64,000 bases of DNA from Psychrobacter pacificensis. Lineage in GTDB: Bacteria; Pseudomonadota; Gammaproteobacteria; Pseudomonadales; Moraxellaceae. Positions 10,190-19,380 of this stretch are shown here, piece after piece. The notes beneath the pieces were generated by a model that was not told the DNA's origin, did not search any database, and saw only the letters and a list, made by a program, of their open reading frames with translations. The DNA lies in NCBI RefSeq assembly GCF_900101915.1, contig NZ_FNAL01000010.1, positions 50,005 to 114,004 on the forward strand, given 5' to 3'. A program made the translations under genes and the position numbers. The stretch's first letter is position 1; each line of letters begins with the position of its first letter.

Positions 10190-10972
10190 TCAGTATTCTT
10201 GTAGTAGCCAACCGCTACCAAAGGCAAAATACTCTCGAAACCATGCATTGTAGCGAATAGACAGTGGGGTTGGGCTGGCAAGCGTGATTGGTTGCGTATA
10301 ACCTTGATGGAGGGCAATGGCGGCTGCGCGGATGGTATGAAAGTCGCTGGTGACAATCGCAATCGGTACCTCTTTATCAATACCATGCTGTTCAAGTATG
10401 ATTTGGCTGTACGCCAAATTCTCCTCAGTACTGGTACTTTTCCCTTCTTGATAGATACGATCTAGTGGAATGTCATGGGTTTGCGCCAAGTAAGTCGCCA
10501 TGATGTCCGCCTCACTGCGCGTGTGCTCATAGCCCATACCGCCACTGGTAATAATCAATGCCTGTGGTTGCTGCTCAATCAGTGTTGCTGCCGTATCCAA
10601 GCGACTAGCTAAGGTAGGGGTCGGCTTGCCATCGACCGTCCCAGAACCGAGTATAATAATAGCTGCTACAGGTGGCAAATCTTGTCTGCCCTGGGCAATC
10701 TGCTGCTGCAATGAATAAACAAAGAGCAAAAAGCTTATGAACCATAACCCAAACGCTAGCCACAATCCGTACCAAATACGTCGCAGTAAAGGATTCTTAG
10801 CAAGTATTTTTATAATTAAAGGAGCACCTAGTCCATGCCCTACAAAAACCACGCCTATCAAAAAAGGCAGCACTGTACCAAAATTAACCTTATCTACGGC
10901 CATCAGAGCAGTACAGTCAATGATGAGTATGGATCCAAGCGCTATCAATACGATACGTAATAATCCAAACAT
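10190..10972 (-). CDS. YdcF/SanA-like DUF218 membrane protein
   Basis: Member of the DUF218 (YdcF/ElyC/SanA) family, inner-membrane proteins linked to envelope integrity whose biochemical activity is poorly defined. Seen: two or three N-terminal hydrophobic helices (LLRIVLIALGSILIIDCTAL, VLPFLIGVVFVGHGLGA, and a third near residues 70-90), then the conserved DUF218 core: AAIIILGSGTVDGKPTP, ALIITSGGMG, the EADIMATYL helix, STSTEENLAYS and IVTSDFHTIRA. 260 residues. Standalone gene, convergent with rlmA. Which paralogue it corresponds to (YdcF, ElyC or SanA) cannot be decided by eye. Confidence 0.8.
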   Translation of the reverse strand: MFGLLRIVLIALGSILIIDCTALMAVDKVNFGTVLPFLIGVVFVGHGLGAPLIIKILAKNPLLRRIWYGLWLAFGLWFISFLLFVYSLQQQIAQGRQDLPPVAAIIILGSGTVDGKPTPTLASRLDTAATLIEQQPQALIITSGGMGYEHTRSEADIMATYLAQTHDIPLDRIYQEGKSTSTEENLAYSQIILEQHGIDKEVPIAIVTSDFHTIRAAAIALHQGYTQPITLASPTPLSIRYNAWFREYFAFGSGWLLQEY

Positions 10973-11190
10973 AAATTTTTTATCCTGTCAGCACTGATAG
11001 ATCAATCACGCTTTCTATATAAGTGTCAAACATTCAGCATCAAATATTAAACGCTACAGCCACATCAACAGCGACCAAAAGCGTTATACATACTTCTAGG
11101 TCTGCCCGTCTATTTACACCAGTGGCACAACTATACAACTGTCTGCAGTTTAGTGGACGAATATGCCAAATAAAGGTAACAATCGCAACC

Positions 11191-11237
11191 TTTCTTCAAG
11201 TTTCATAAAGCTACTTAATACGAGAACCAGTTATCAT
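11191..11237 (+). promoter_or_regulatory. Candidate activator-dependent promoter with tandem 10-nt repeats
   Basis: Two direct 10-nt repeats, TTTCTTCAAG and TTTCATAAAG, are followed by CTACTTAA and a TATCAT -10 box at 11232-11237. The repeats cover the -35 position and no good -35 hexamer is seen, the layout of an OmpR-family activator site. The same arrangement with the same 41-base offset is found before the next small exported-protein gene (11786-11832). It lies about 93 bases before the start at 11330. The rest of the 10973-11329 spacer shows nothing else recognisable. Confidence 0.5.
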
Positions 11238-11329
11238 TTTCTTTGTCGATAGAGCGATGCTTTATCGTGATACTTCATAAGGTATCTTTAATCATCATTT
11301 ATTAATATGAATTACATTAGGAAAAAACA

Positions 11330-11632
11330 ATGAAAAAGATAATAGTAAGTTCGATTTTAGCCGCTACCGCTTGTTTATCTATGGTTGGTCAAGCCAACGC
11401 TGCACCTGACTACTCAAAGTCTCATGCCGCTCAAGTACAGCATCAAAAGCATGATGCTAAAGCCAAAGTAGGTAGTAAACATAAAGTTGTCAAAAACAAG
11501 GCAAAGGTATCACAGCAAAAAGCAAAAATAGTGGCTGCCAAGCATAAAGCACAAGAAAAGCATCAAGACAAATATCAGGGCAAATATAAAAACGATAAAC
11601 AAAGCAAAAACGACTACAGACACCGCTCTTAA
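11330..11632 (+). CDS. Small Lys/His-rich exported protein, function unknown
   Basis: 100 residues. The N-terminus MKKIIVSSILAATACLSMVG is a clear Sec signal peptide, with probable cleavage after AQANA-type residues near 24-25. The mature part is extremely basic and hydrophilic (repeated K, Q, H; segments such as AAQVQHQKHDAKAKVGSKHK and AHKAQEKHQDKYQGKYKND) with no Cys and no hydrophobic core, so it is probably disordered. Composition recalls small periplasmic basic proteins of the RcnB or acid-shock type, but no motif supports naming it. Good ribosome-binding site (AGGAAA) before ATG. Monocistronic: own promoter upstream and a strong terminator directly after. Possible roles such as metal or polyanion binding are guesses. 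Confidence 0.75.
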   Translation: MKKIIVSSILAATACLSMVGQANAAPDYSKSHAAQVQHQKHDAKAKVGSKHKVVKNKAKVSQQKAKIVAAKHKAQEKHQDKYQGKYKNDKQSKNDYRHRS

Positions 11633-11651
11633 AAGTGATATCTGATTATTT

Positions 11652-11682
11652 AAAAATGACGCCCTAAGTAGGCGTCATTTTT
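11652..11682 (+). terminator. Strong intrinsic terminator
   Basis: Arms AAAAATGACGCC and GGCGTCATTTTT, a perfect 12-bp stem with a 7-base loop and a terminal U-run. It closes the small Lys-rich gene. The following stretch up to 11959 holds only the second repeat-type promoter. Confidence 0.85.
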
Positions 11683-11785
11683 ATGTGCAATGGTTTGGCT
11701 AGTAGTTGTGATATATCTGGTCTTGTATCTCTATTTGAAGAGATATTACGGTTTAGCAGATATGCAAAACGCTCACACCTTAACG

Positions 11786-11832
11786 TTTCTTAAACTTTCA
11801 TCAAGCTACTTAACATAGGAACTGGCTATGAT
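11786..11832 (+). promoter_or_regulatory. Second copy of the tandem-repeat promoter
   Basis: TTTCTTAAAC and TTTCATCAAG in tandem, CTACTTAA, then a TATGAT -10 box at 11827-11832. Over 44 bases, about 33 positions match the block at 11191, and the distance from the first repeat to the -10 box is the same (41 bases). It lies about 128 bases before the ATG of the next small exported-protein gene. Conservation of spacing suggests a shared activator or a duplicated promoter region. Confidence 0.5.
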
Positions 11833-11959
11833 AAGAGACAGTATTAACATCATCTGCGCGCGCTAGTTATCTCAAGTAGTGCTTTTCAATCAAACCAGTG
11901 ATGTTAAATATTCATTGACTGTCCTAAATAATCATCTTAAAAATCGACTGAGAGCGCCC

Positions 11960-12208
11960 ATGAGACAAACCTTGTTCGTACTATTTATCACCTTATTCAG
12001 TGTAATAGGCTACTCAGCCAACGCGATGGTACCAAGCATTGCTTTTGCAGAAGCAGTAAACGCGACTCCAAAACCAGTCATGTCTGCTGAAACGAAAAAA
12101 ATCAGACGAGACTGCCGCATAAGTTTGGGGTTGAACAAGTTACATATGAATCTAAGTGACAGTGAAAAAGAAGCAATAAAGAGATGTATAGGCAGTAAAC
12201 AGCTGTAG
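11960..12208 (+). CDS. Small exported protein, function unknown
   Basis: 82 residues from ATG 11960. The N-terminus MRQTLFVLFITLFSVIGYSA is a Sec signal peptide; cleavage may be after ANA or later after AFAEA. The mature part has two cysteines (RDCRISLGL and IKRCIGSK) that could form a disulfide, and a helical segment DSEKEAIKRC. No family recognised. The frame is open further upstream (to 11879), but the extra residues do not look like a signal peptide start, and GAGAG lies before 11960. Not related in mature sequence to the preceding small exported protein, although the two promoters are alike. Confidence 0.65.
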   Translation: MRQTLFVLFITLFSVIGYSANAMVPSIAFAEAVNATPKPVMSAETKKIRRDCRISLGLNKLHMNLSDSEKEAIKRCIGSKQL

Positions 12209-12414
12209 ATTTAGATATTAGCAGCAATAGAGCAGTGATATGAGCCAGCAATATTCTTTATTGGTGGTTTTTTTTGATAGATAGGATAAAAATCACCATT
12301 TAGGCAGCATTAGACGATCAGACTGACAGTCTTACTGTTAAGGTGTCTGGATTTTATTTAGGATAGAGTATGACAGTACAGAAAAACTAGTGCGTTTCTC
12401 AGAATAGATAAGAT

Positions 12415-12505
12415 TGGCGGTGAAGGAGGGATTCGAACCCTCGATACGCGATTAACGTATACACACTTTCCAGGCGTGCGGTTTCAGCCACTCACCCACT
12501 TCACC
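12415..12505 (-). tRNA. tRNA-Ser (anticodon GGA)
   Basis: On the minus strand the acceptor arms GGTGAAG and CTTCACC pair perfectly, followed by discriminator G and an encoded CCA. The anticodon loop reads CTGGAAA, giving anticodon GGA. The T-arm has GGTTCGAATCC, and the long class II variable arm (TATACG...CGTATC) is typical of serine tRNAs. It closely resembles E. coli tRNA-Ser(GGA). Standalone, between the small exported-protein gene and an endonuclease gene. Confidence 0.97.
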
Positions 12506-12634
12506 GTTTTTTGAACGCCTAAGTATAGCGGATACCATTTAAAATGTCACGACTTGCGCGCTATCTTTCTTTATTGCTAACTGCCTGCTAGGATAGCAGA
12601 TACGCAATGATGAGTATAAATGGTTGAAGATTGA

Positions 12635-13528
12635 ATGATAAGTTTCCGTGAGCGCACATATGGAGTTAAACACAGCATACTAATGACTGTCATGACAGTT
12701 GTAATAGGTGTTAATCAGGCACATGCTGATAATTTCACGCAGTGTAGCCAATCTTTTTATGGTGGTATCTATCCTGAATTTACCAACACCAAGCTAAGTA
12801 ATAAGACACAAACACTATGCATGGATGGCTTTGCCGTTATGTACTCTGGTGTATCACGGACACCGCTGTGGTCAGCAGAACATCTAGATCGTGCGCGTCT
12901 GCAGCAAGCCAAACAGATCGACCGTGAAGACAGTTTTCACGAAGAAAGCAAGCTCCCAGAAACAGCACGCGCGTCATTGTCTGACTATTCAGGTTCTGGT
13001 TATGATCGCGGACACCTAGCACCAAATGCCAATATGGCAACGCGCAGCCAGCAATATGATAGTTTTAGTCTGGCCAATATCGCGCCGCAGTCGCCGCGCA
13101 ATAATCGTTATATTTGGCGTAATATTGAGTCTGCTACTCGCTATTTGACCCAGCAATACGGTGAGGTTTATACCATTACTGGCGTCGCATTTACCAATAA
13201 AAAGACCAAGCAGCTTGCCAATCGTGTGCTTGTACCCAGCCATTTTTTCAAAGCAGTGTATATACCCGCGACCAATCAGGCAGGGGTATATTACGCACCA
13301 AATGACGAATCTGAACGCATTGATGTTATTAGTATCGATGAGCTGACCGCTGAAACCGGTATCGATGTCTTGCCGATGTTGGACATTCAAACCAAGCGAG
13401 AAGCATTGGATTTGCCATTGAAGGCAGGTGAGAGTTCAGACACAACTGATGCGTCAGCTCAGGAGCCGGATTGGATGCTATTCGTCTGGGCTATTTTGGA
13501 GTGGTTACTTGCGCAGTTAAAGGCATAG
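12635..13528 (+). CDS. Secreted DNA/RNA non-specific endonuclease (NUC1 family)
   Basis: Member of the Serratia-nuclease-type beta-beta-alpha-metal family, Mg-dependent hydrolases of DNA and RNA. Seen: an N-terminal hydrophobic signal region (SILMTVMTVVIGVNQAHADN), the catalytic motif YDRGHLAPNANM (general-base His in DRGH), a downstream conserved NIAPQ and NNRYIWRNIE with the metal-binding Asn, and a VYTITG strand. 297 residues. The C-terminus ends in a hydrophobic helix (WMLFVWAILEWLLAQLKA), which may anchor the protein in a membrane; this is unusual for a freely secreted nuclease. Probably periplasmic or extracellular, for nutrient scavenging. Standalone; the next small gene follows 52 bases later. 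Confidence 0.88.
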   Translation: MISFRERTYGVKHSILMTVMTVVIGVNQAHADNFTQCSQSFYGGIYPEFTNTKLSNKTQTLCMDGFAVMYSGVSRTPLWSAEHLDRARLQQAKQIDREDSFHEESKLPETARASLSDYSGSGYDRGHLAPNANMATRSQQYDSFSLANIAPQSPRNNRYIWRNIESATRYLTQQYGEVYTITGVAFTNKKTKQLANRVLVPSHFFKAVYIPATNQAGVYYAPNDESERIDVISIDELTAETGIDVLPMLDIQTKREALDLPLKAGESSDTTDASAQEPDWMLFVWAILEWLLAQLKA

Positions 13529-13580
13529 AGCAAAACGTAGAATACTTTTTGAGTTTTAAATACACCATAAGGATACACAC

Positions 13581-13844
13581 ATGATTGACCCATTCGCCAA
13601 TGATCACCAAAGCATGCAGGTTGGTGATCTTGTTATTGAAAACCAAAAGGACAAAATCATCATCTATGGTGATATTGACCTGACTTTGGATGCATCCGGA
13701 TATGAACACGCTCAGCAATTGCATGAGCTAATGAGTCGGGTCATAAACATATTTGAAAGTAAAAACCTTTATAATAATAATGATGATAAGTCAAAGGAAA
13801 ATGATGACCAATTGGGCAAAGATATCGACAATCCCTTCTTGTAA
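13581..13844 (+). CDS. Small acidic hypothetical protein
   Basis: 87 residues, no signal peptide, no membrane helix. An N-terminal beta-rich part (MQVGDLVIENQKDKIIIYGD, then IDLT) resembles short immunity-like or KOW-like strands but matches nothing I recognise. It is followed by a helix (EHAQQLHELMSRVINIFE) and a polar, probably disordered Asn/Asp/Lys-rich tail ending NPFL. Good ribosome-binding site (AAGGA) before ATG 13581. It lies 52 bases after the nuclease gene on the same strand and could be co-transcribed. The roughly 260 bases that follow are AT-rich with nothing recognised. Confidence 0.65.
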   Translation: MIDPFANDHQSMQVGDLVIENQKDKIIIYGDIDLTLDASGYEHAQQLHELMSRVINIFESKNLYNNNDDKSKENDDQLGKDIDNPFL

Positions 13845-14104
13845 GTCTTTGATATGGTTTTATTTTATAGAAATAATAAAGTATAAAAAAATTACTAGGC
13901 AAAGTCGGAAAATTGATTATAATGAGTCAAGACATCGCTTATGTCGCTCAAAATCTTTGACAAAGAGTTATGAGCAATATCGATAACCTACGCTTTATAA
14001 GTAGGGAATCGCAAAGCTTGTAATAAAAGATTCTAGCAAAGGATAAGCATAGGAGATCAGAAACATAATGTTTCGAGCAATCATTGTATGAAGGGAGTCA
14101 ATCT

Positions 14105-14488
14105 ATGAAGTTATTTACAAAAACCACGTTAGCCGTTGCTGGTATTGGTATTGCTAGTATGGCATTTGCTGCTGACCCATTAGCCAATACGACTTGGCAG
14201 ACATATGATGAAGGCAAGCCAAAAGGTACGGTAAAAATTACTGAGTCAAATGGGGTACTGACAGGTACGCTTATTGCTACTAACTCAGCCAAAGGCAAAA
14301 AGCATATAGGCACGACCATTATTAGAGGTCTAAAATCTGATGGTGGCGGTAAATACAGCGGTGGTACGATTACTGATCCTGAAAAAGGCAAAGATTATCG
14401 TATGACGGCAAATCTAAGTGGTAATACTTTGAAGCTAAGAGGCTATATTGGTCCATTCTCTCGTAGCCAAGAGTGGAAAAAGAAATAA
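14105..14488 (+). CDS. DUF2147-like exported protein
   Basis: 127 residues. Signal peptide MKLFTKTTLAVAGIGIASMA with cleavage after AFA. The mature domain begins with DPLANTTWQTYDEGKPKGTV and continues with TGTLIATNSAKG, an internal IIRGLKSDGGGKYSGGTITDPEKGK and LRGYIGPFSRSQEWKK; this is the lipocalin-like beta-barrel pattern of DUF2147 (W at the start, GGxIxDPxxGKxY, GYxG near the end). Function of the family is unknown; proteins are periplasmic. Start chosen at ATG 14105 because AAGGGAG lies just upstream. Monocistronic, with a terminator directly after. Confidence 0.82.
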   Translation: MKLFTKTTLAVAGIGIASMAFAADPLANTTWQTYDEGKPKGTVKITESNGVLTGTLIATNSAKGKKHIGTTIIRGLKSDGGGKYSGGTITDPEKGKDYRMTANLSGNTLKLRGYIGPFSRSQEWKKK

Positions 14489-14529
14489 GTCGATCAAGTA
14501 GTTTTTTATCAGATCTGTACTTAATAGAT

Positions 14530-14567
14530 AAAATCCCGCACTACCGAAAGGTACTGCGGGATTTTTT
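14530..14567 (+). terminator. Terminator between DUF2147 gene and amtB (bidirectional)
   Basis: AAAATCCCGCA and TGCGGGATTTT form an 11-bp stem followed by a T-run on either strand. It is placed between two convergent genes. Confidence 0.85.
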
Positions 14568-14684
14568 ATGTTTTACATTTTATTGTGTCAGTAAGGGGAG
14601 GTTACTCAATAAAATAATAAACGCTGACACTACGGTAAGTAGTATCAGCGTATCGAACGATAGGGTTTAGACTATTAAGAGGTC

Positions 14685-15947
14685 TTATCTGATAAATTCT
14701 GGATAAGCTTCCATACCACACTCTGCAATATCAGCACCTTCATATTCATCCTCTTCAGAGATACGGATACCGATGACAGCTTTGATGATGACCCAAACGA
14801 TGAAGCTTGCAACAAATACCCAAACAAAGATGGTCGCAGCGCCTGCAATCTGACCGATGAAGGTAGATGCTGGGTTGGTAATTGGTACGATTAGTAGACC
14901 AAACAGACCAACCACGCCATGAACTGAGATTGCACCCACTGGATCATCAATTTTGATTTTATCTAACGCTAAGATTGATAATACGACGATGACACCAGCG
15001 GCAACACCGAAAAGAGTGGCTTGTAGCGCAGAAGGGGTTGATGGCTCTGCAGTAATGGCGACTAGGCCGGCTAATGCACCGTTTAGGAGCATGGTTAGAT
15101 CCGCTTTACCAAAGATGATACGAGCGATTATCAGAGCACCCACAGCACCGCCAGCAGCAGCAGCATTGGTGTTCAAGAATACCATGGCAACAGAGTTGGC
15201 ACTGGCGATATCGCCAAGCTTGAGTACTGAACCACCGTTGAAACCGAACCAACCCATCCATAGGATCAATGTACCAAGCGCCGCAAGTGGAAGATTGGCG
15301 CCAGGAATCGCACGTATCTCACCTTTAGGACCGTATTTACCTTTACGGGGTCCTAGGAGTAATACACCTGCTAGAGCAGCAGCAGCGCCCGCCATATGGA
15401 CGATACCAGAGCCTGCAAAGTCAGAGAAACCCATGTCACCTAGGTTAAATAACCCAAAGACATCGTTGCCGCCCCAAGTCCAACTGCCTTCTAATGGATA
15501 GATAACACCAGTCATGACAACAGCAAATAATAAGAAAGCCCATAGCTTCATACGCTCAGCAACAGCACCTGAAACGATTGACATACAAGTCGCTACAAAG
15601 ACTACTTGGAAGAAAAAATCTGAGGCTGCAGAGTAGACAGAGTCACCACTAAAGCCATTTTCGGCAGAGGCTGCTAACGCGTCTTCTACCAAGGTGTCGC
15701 CGCCTGCAATTCCGCTCAAGAACAGATCGCCACCATACATAATAGCGTAGCCGCATATCATGTACATAGTACAGGCGGTCGCAAATAGCGCGACATTCTT
15801 AGTTAAGATTTCGACCGTATTTTTTGATCGGACCAATCCGGCCTCTAGCATAGTGAAGCCAGCTGCCATCCACATGACCAATGCCCCACAGATCAAAAAG
15901 TAAAACGTATCGAGCGCATACTGGAGCTCAAAGATTTGACTTTCCAT
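14685..15947 (-). CDS. amtB: Ammonium transporter AmtB
   Basis: Trimeric inner-membrane channel of the Amt/Mep/Rh family that takes up ammonium when nitrogen is scarce. 420 residues with about 11 transmembrane helices. Seen: FTMLEAGLVRSKNTV near the N-terminus, the DFAGSGIVHMAGAAAALAG block with the first conserved pore His, the GWFGFNGGS signature of Amt proteins, and the second pore His region VHGVVGLFG. The N-terminus lacks an obvious cleavable signal peptide, unlike E. coli AmtB. Follows glnK on the same strand after about 106 bases, the standard glnK-amtB pairing in which GlnK plugs the channel. Confidence 0.96.
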   Translation of the reverse strand: MESQIFELQYALDTFYFLICGALVMWMAAGFTMLEAGLVRSKNTVEILTKNVALFATACTMYMICGYAIMYGGDLFLSGIAGGDTLVEDALAASAENGFSGDSVYSAASDFFFQVVFVATCMSIVSGAVAERMKLWAFLLFAVVMTGVIYPLEGSWTWGGNDVFGLFNLGDMGFSDFAGSGIVHMAGAAAALAGVLLLGPRKGKYGPKGEIRAIPGANLPLAALGTLILWMGWFGFNGGSVLKLGDIASANSVAMVFLNTNAAAAGGAVGALIIARIIFGKADLTMLLNGALAGLVAITAEPSTPSALQATLFGVAAGVIVVLSILALDKIKIDDPVGAISVHGVVGLFGLLIVPITNPASTFIGQIAGAATIFVWVFVASFIVWVIIKAVIGIRISEEDEYEGADIAECGMEAYPEFIR

Positions 15948-16053
15948 TTAAATTCCCCTTGAATTTACAATATAGATATCGGTATGACCGATAGATAAAA
16001 ATGCAGTAAGAGCCTTTCTCTATAAATCGATGTTTATAGATATGGCCTCAAAT

Positions 16054-16494
<441 letters not shown>

Positions 16495-16854
16495 ACCTAC
16501 TCAAGGGGGAGGTAGAATTGGGTTTATTTATTCAAAAATAACCGCGGTTGCAACAGAGTATATGGGTGACGATGTAATGATGAGAGCCATCATTATAAAC
16601 ATAGTAAAAGCGAATCAACCTTTAGCGTTTGGTTAATGAAAACTTTATTATAACCAACTTTGTAGGTGCTTGGGGAGGCTATCCCTCTATTTCATGTGAC
16701 GATTTGCTAACTTGAGTTTAGTAATAAAATGAACGTTTGATGACAGCTGATTAAAGCTAAATAGAGGAGAGGTCGCGGTAAGCGGCAGAGACCAAAAGAG
16801 TCATTGGTGCTCTGCGCTTATATAGATAGGCTATGTGTGTAGATAAAACGATGC

Positions 16855-17709
16855 TTAAGCCTTAGGAAAAAGGAGGTATGGTGTTTTGGTGCTGCCTAAT
16901 AACTTCTTAGTATCGCTGCCTTGTAGCAACTCACGTAAACGCGATTGGCCAAACGCGCCTGTTATGAGTAGGCCGATATCGTTTTGGTTTTGGTAGTAAT
17001 TTAAAGCCGCCGCAACATCACGGCAGTCTAATAATATTTTTTTAGATTTGATACCTGCTTGCTTGAGCTTCGCGTATGCTTCACGTAGGGCGTCACAGTT
17101 ATCAGAGGTTTCTTTACCGATCATGACAATATGAATGGTCAAGGCACGCACGAGCGGGGTCTTACACAACCAATTAAGTAACTTATGGCATGTTGGACTG
17201 TTGTCAAAAGCAAACAAAGCGGTAGTAGGGGGCAAAAATGGTGCATGTGTCACCAAAATGGGGCAGTGGCTGACTCTAATCAGTTGTCCTAATGTCGATT
17301 TGCACGTGACATGATGACCGATAACGATCAATTGTGCTTTGTCATCGACGTAATCGATACTCTGGTTCAGGTTTTCATGACGATGCAAGGTATAAGTTTT
17401 AAGCTTATGAGGCTTTTGCTCGCAATACGTGGTAGCTTGAGACAGTAATAGTCTGCCCTGTGCTTTTAGTTCACAGTTGCCCAAATGCTCTTTGGTTGTG
17501 AACTGCTCAAGCAAGGCATTTTCATCATCGATATTGAGACAACCAGAATAATTGATTGCAGCTTTTTGCTGTAAGCTTGGGACTGAATGTAGCAGTCCTA
17601 CAGGCGCGCGCAAGCGAATAGAAGCCCACATGCTGGCCTCTAATACAGCTTGAACATGATCAGGACAGTCCAAGCAAGCAATGACACTATCTGGTTTTAA
17701 GTTACTCAT
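16855..17709 (-). CDS. Universal stress protein, tandem Usp type
   Basis: 284 residues, about twice a single UspA domain, which fits a tandem two-domain protein. Seen: N-terminal half with SVIACLDCPDHVQAVLEASM, a typical first strand and helix, then QLIVIGHH near the end of domain one; the second half has TALFAFDNSPTCHKLLNWLC and ends GLLITGAFGQSRLRELLQGS, close to the G-2x-G-9x-G(S/T) ATP-binding signature. Cytoplasmic. Located 171 bases downstream of a SulP transporter gene on the same strand, a pairing that suggests co-expression. The specific ligand or stress cannot be told from sequence. Confidence 0.82.
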   Translation of the reverse strand: MSNLKPDSVIACLDCPDHVQAVLEASMWASIRLRAPVGLLHSVPSLQQKAAINYSGCLNIDDENALLEQFTTKEHLGNCELKAQGRLLLSQATTYCEQKPHKLKTYTLHRHENLNQSIDYVDDKAQLIVIGHHVTCKSTLGQLIRVSHCPILVTHAPFLPPTTALFAFDNSPTCHKLLNWLCKTPLVRALTIHIVMIGKETSDNCDALREAYAKLKQAGIKSKKILLDCRDVAAALNYYQNQNDIGLLITGAFGQSRLRELLQGSDTKKLLGSTKTPYLLFPKA

Positions 17710-17880
17710 AAAACGGCCACATCATTCTAATCATCAAAATCAGCCACTCAGCGTAGGGCTAAGGCATCACGTACATACCCAACTCTTTTGACCAACGCAG
17801 CTGTCTATTTATCCATCGATTCACAAAACCTTGCCATACAACCTTGCCATACATCAATGACAAGTTAGACGTAGATTTGC

Positions 17881-19380
17881 TTAATCTAATAAGCCAATAT
17901 CTCGGCGATCGTGAATAGAGAAGCGGTCAATCAGTGTTCGACTCGCATTGTTGAGTCCTACCACTTTGACATTAATACCTTCACGTTGCAAGCGCATGAC
18001 CAGCTTGTCCAAGGTATCAACAGCACTGATGTCCCAAAAATGTGCATTGCTGACGTCAATTTGAATGCTGTCTACCGCTTCTTTGGTATCAAAGCTATTC
18101 AAAAACTGTGTCGTAGAGGCAAAGAATACCTGTCCTTGAACATAATAATAACGGGTATTGCTACTATCATCGTACTCACTGAATATGGTTAAGAACTGAC
18201 CAATCTTATTGGCAAATGCTAAGGCAGATAGCAACACGCCAACACCAACGCCATAAGCTAAGTTGTGCGTAAAGACAGTGGTCAATACCGTCGCTAGCAT
18301 CACTATATTGAATGACATCGGATGGGTTTTGAATTCGCGAATAGATTGCCAGTTAAACGTGCCAATCGATACCATAATCATGACAGCAACGAGGGCTGCC
18401 ATTGGGATTTGGCTGACCCATTCACTCAAAAACACCACCATGATAAGCAGTACTACACCTGCGATCAAGGTAGAAAGGCGCGTGCGTCCACCGGATTTTA
18501 CATTAATCATTGACTGACCAATCATCGCACAGCCTGCCATACCACCGAAGAAACCTGACACCACGTTAGCTATGCCTTGACCACGGCATTCTTTGTTCTT
18601 ATCACTTGGCGTATCGGTCAGCTCATCGACAATCGTCGCAGTCATCATAGACTCTAATAAACCCACAATGGCAAGCGCAATAGAATAAGGAGCAATAATC
18701 AACAATGTATTTAGGTTCAATGGAATATCAGGCAATAAAAACACAGGCAACGAATCTGGCAAATCACCCATGTTACCGACGTTACGAATATCAAGATTCA
18801 TATACATGGCGACCGCTGTCAAACCAACGATACAAATCAATGGAGAGGGAATCACACGGCCTATTTTAGGGATAAGTGGAAACAGATAAATAATTGCCAA
18901 ACCCACAGCTGTCATGATATATACCGTCATACCGACACGCTCAGTCATGGGATTTAATTCTGGTAACTGGGCGGCGAATATCAATATTGCCAGTGCGTTG
19001 ACAAAGCCAATGACGACTGAGCGCGAGACAAAGCGCATCAAATTACCAAGCTTTAGGATGCCCATGACGACCTGAATGACGCCGCACAATAAGGTCGCAG
19101 CCAGTAAATACCGCAAACCATGATCGGCAACCAAATCAACCATGACTAAGGCCATAGCACCCGTTGCTGCCGAAATCATACCTGGACGACCACCGACAAA
19201 ACTGATCACCACAGCGATACAGAATGAGGCATATAGGCCGACTTTTGGATCCACACCTGCGATAATAGAGAAAGCAATGGCTTCTGGAATAAGCGCCAAG
19301 GCGACAACCAAGCCCGATAAAACGTCACCGCGAACGTTGGAGAACCACTCGTCACGCAAGTTATCAACAAAAGATATCAT
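17881..19380 (-). CDS. SulP-family inorganic anion transporter with STAS domain
   Basis: Inner-membrane transporter of the SLC26/SulP family; members carry sulfate, bicarbonate or dicarboxylates. 499 residues from ATG 19380 ([20 protein letters not shown]); the frame is open 9 codons further. Seen: [20 protein letters not shown] and [12 protein letters not shown], the family signature in TM1-3, about 10-12 hydrophobic helices, and a C-terminal cytoplasmic STAS domain from about residue 390 ([35 protein letters not shown]). Overall look is near the BicA-like bicarbonate/sodium group, but substrate is not decidable by eye. Likely operon with the downstream usp gene. Confidence 0.85.
   Translation of the reverse strand: MISFVDNLRDEWFSNVRGDVLSGLVVALALIPEAIAFSIIAGVDPKVGLYASFCIAVVISFVGGRPGMISAATGAMALVMVDLVADHGLRYLLAATLLCGVIQVVMGILKLGNLMRFVSRSVVIGFVNALAILIFAAQLPELNPMTERVGMTVYIMTAVGLAIIYLFPLIPKIGRVIPSPLICIVGLTAVAMYMNLDIRNVGNMGDLPDSLPVFLLPDIPLNLNTLLIIAPYSIALAIVGLLESMMTATIVDELTDTPSDKNKECRGQGIANVVSGFFGGMAGCAMIGQSMINVKSGGRTRLSTLIAGVVLLIMVVFLSEWVSQIPMAALVAVMIMVSIGTFNWQSIREFKTHPMSFNIVMLATVLTTVFTHNLAYGVGVGVLLSALAFANKIGQFLTIFSEYDDSSNTRYYYVQGQVFFASTTQFLNSFDTKEAVDSIQIDVSNAHFWDISAVDTLDKLVMRLQREGINVKVVGLNNASRTLIDRFSIHDRRDIGLLD

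Noticed and set aside
11023..11208. 61-codon open frame before the Lys-rich small protein
   Set aside because: No ribosome-binding site, poor composition, and it overlaps the tandem-repeat promoter.
12209..12414. Terminator around TTGGTGGTTTTTTTT near 12260
   Set aside because: Arms GGTGGTTTTT and AAAAATCACC pair only with a mismatch and mostly by A/T; the T-run lies in the stem. Not convincing.
14953..15501. 182-codon plus-strand frame opposite amtB
   Set aside because: Antisense shadow of a well-supported transporter gene with strongly biased codon structure.
16629..16656. TTGGTTA/TAACCAA inverted repeat as an NtrC enhancer
   Set aside because: It does not resemble GCAC-N-GTGC half-sites; kept only as an unexplained symmetric sequence.
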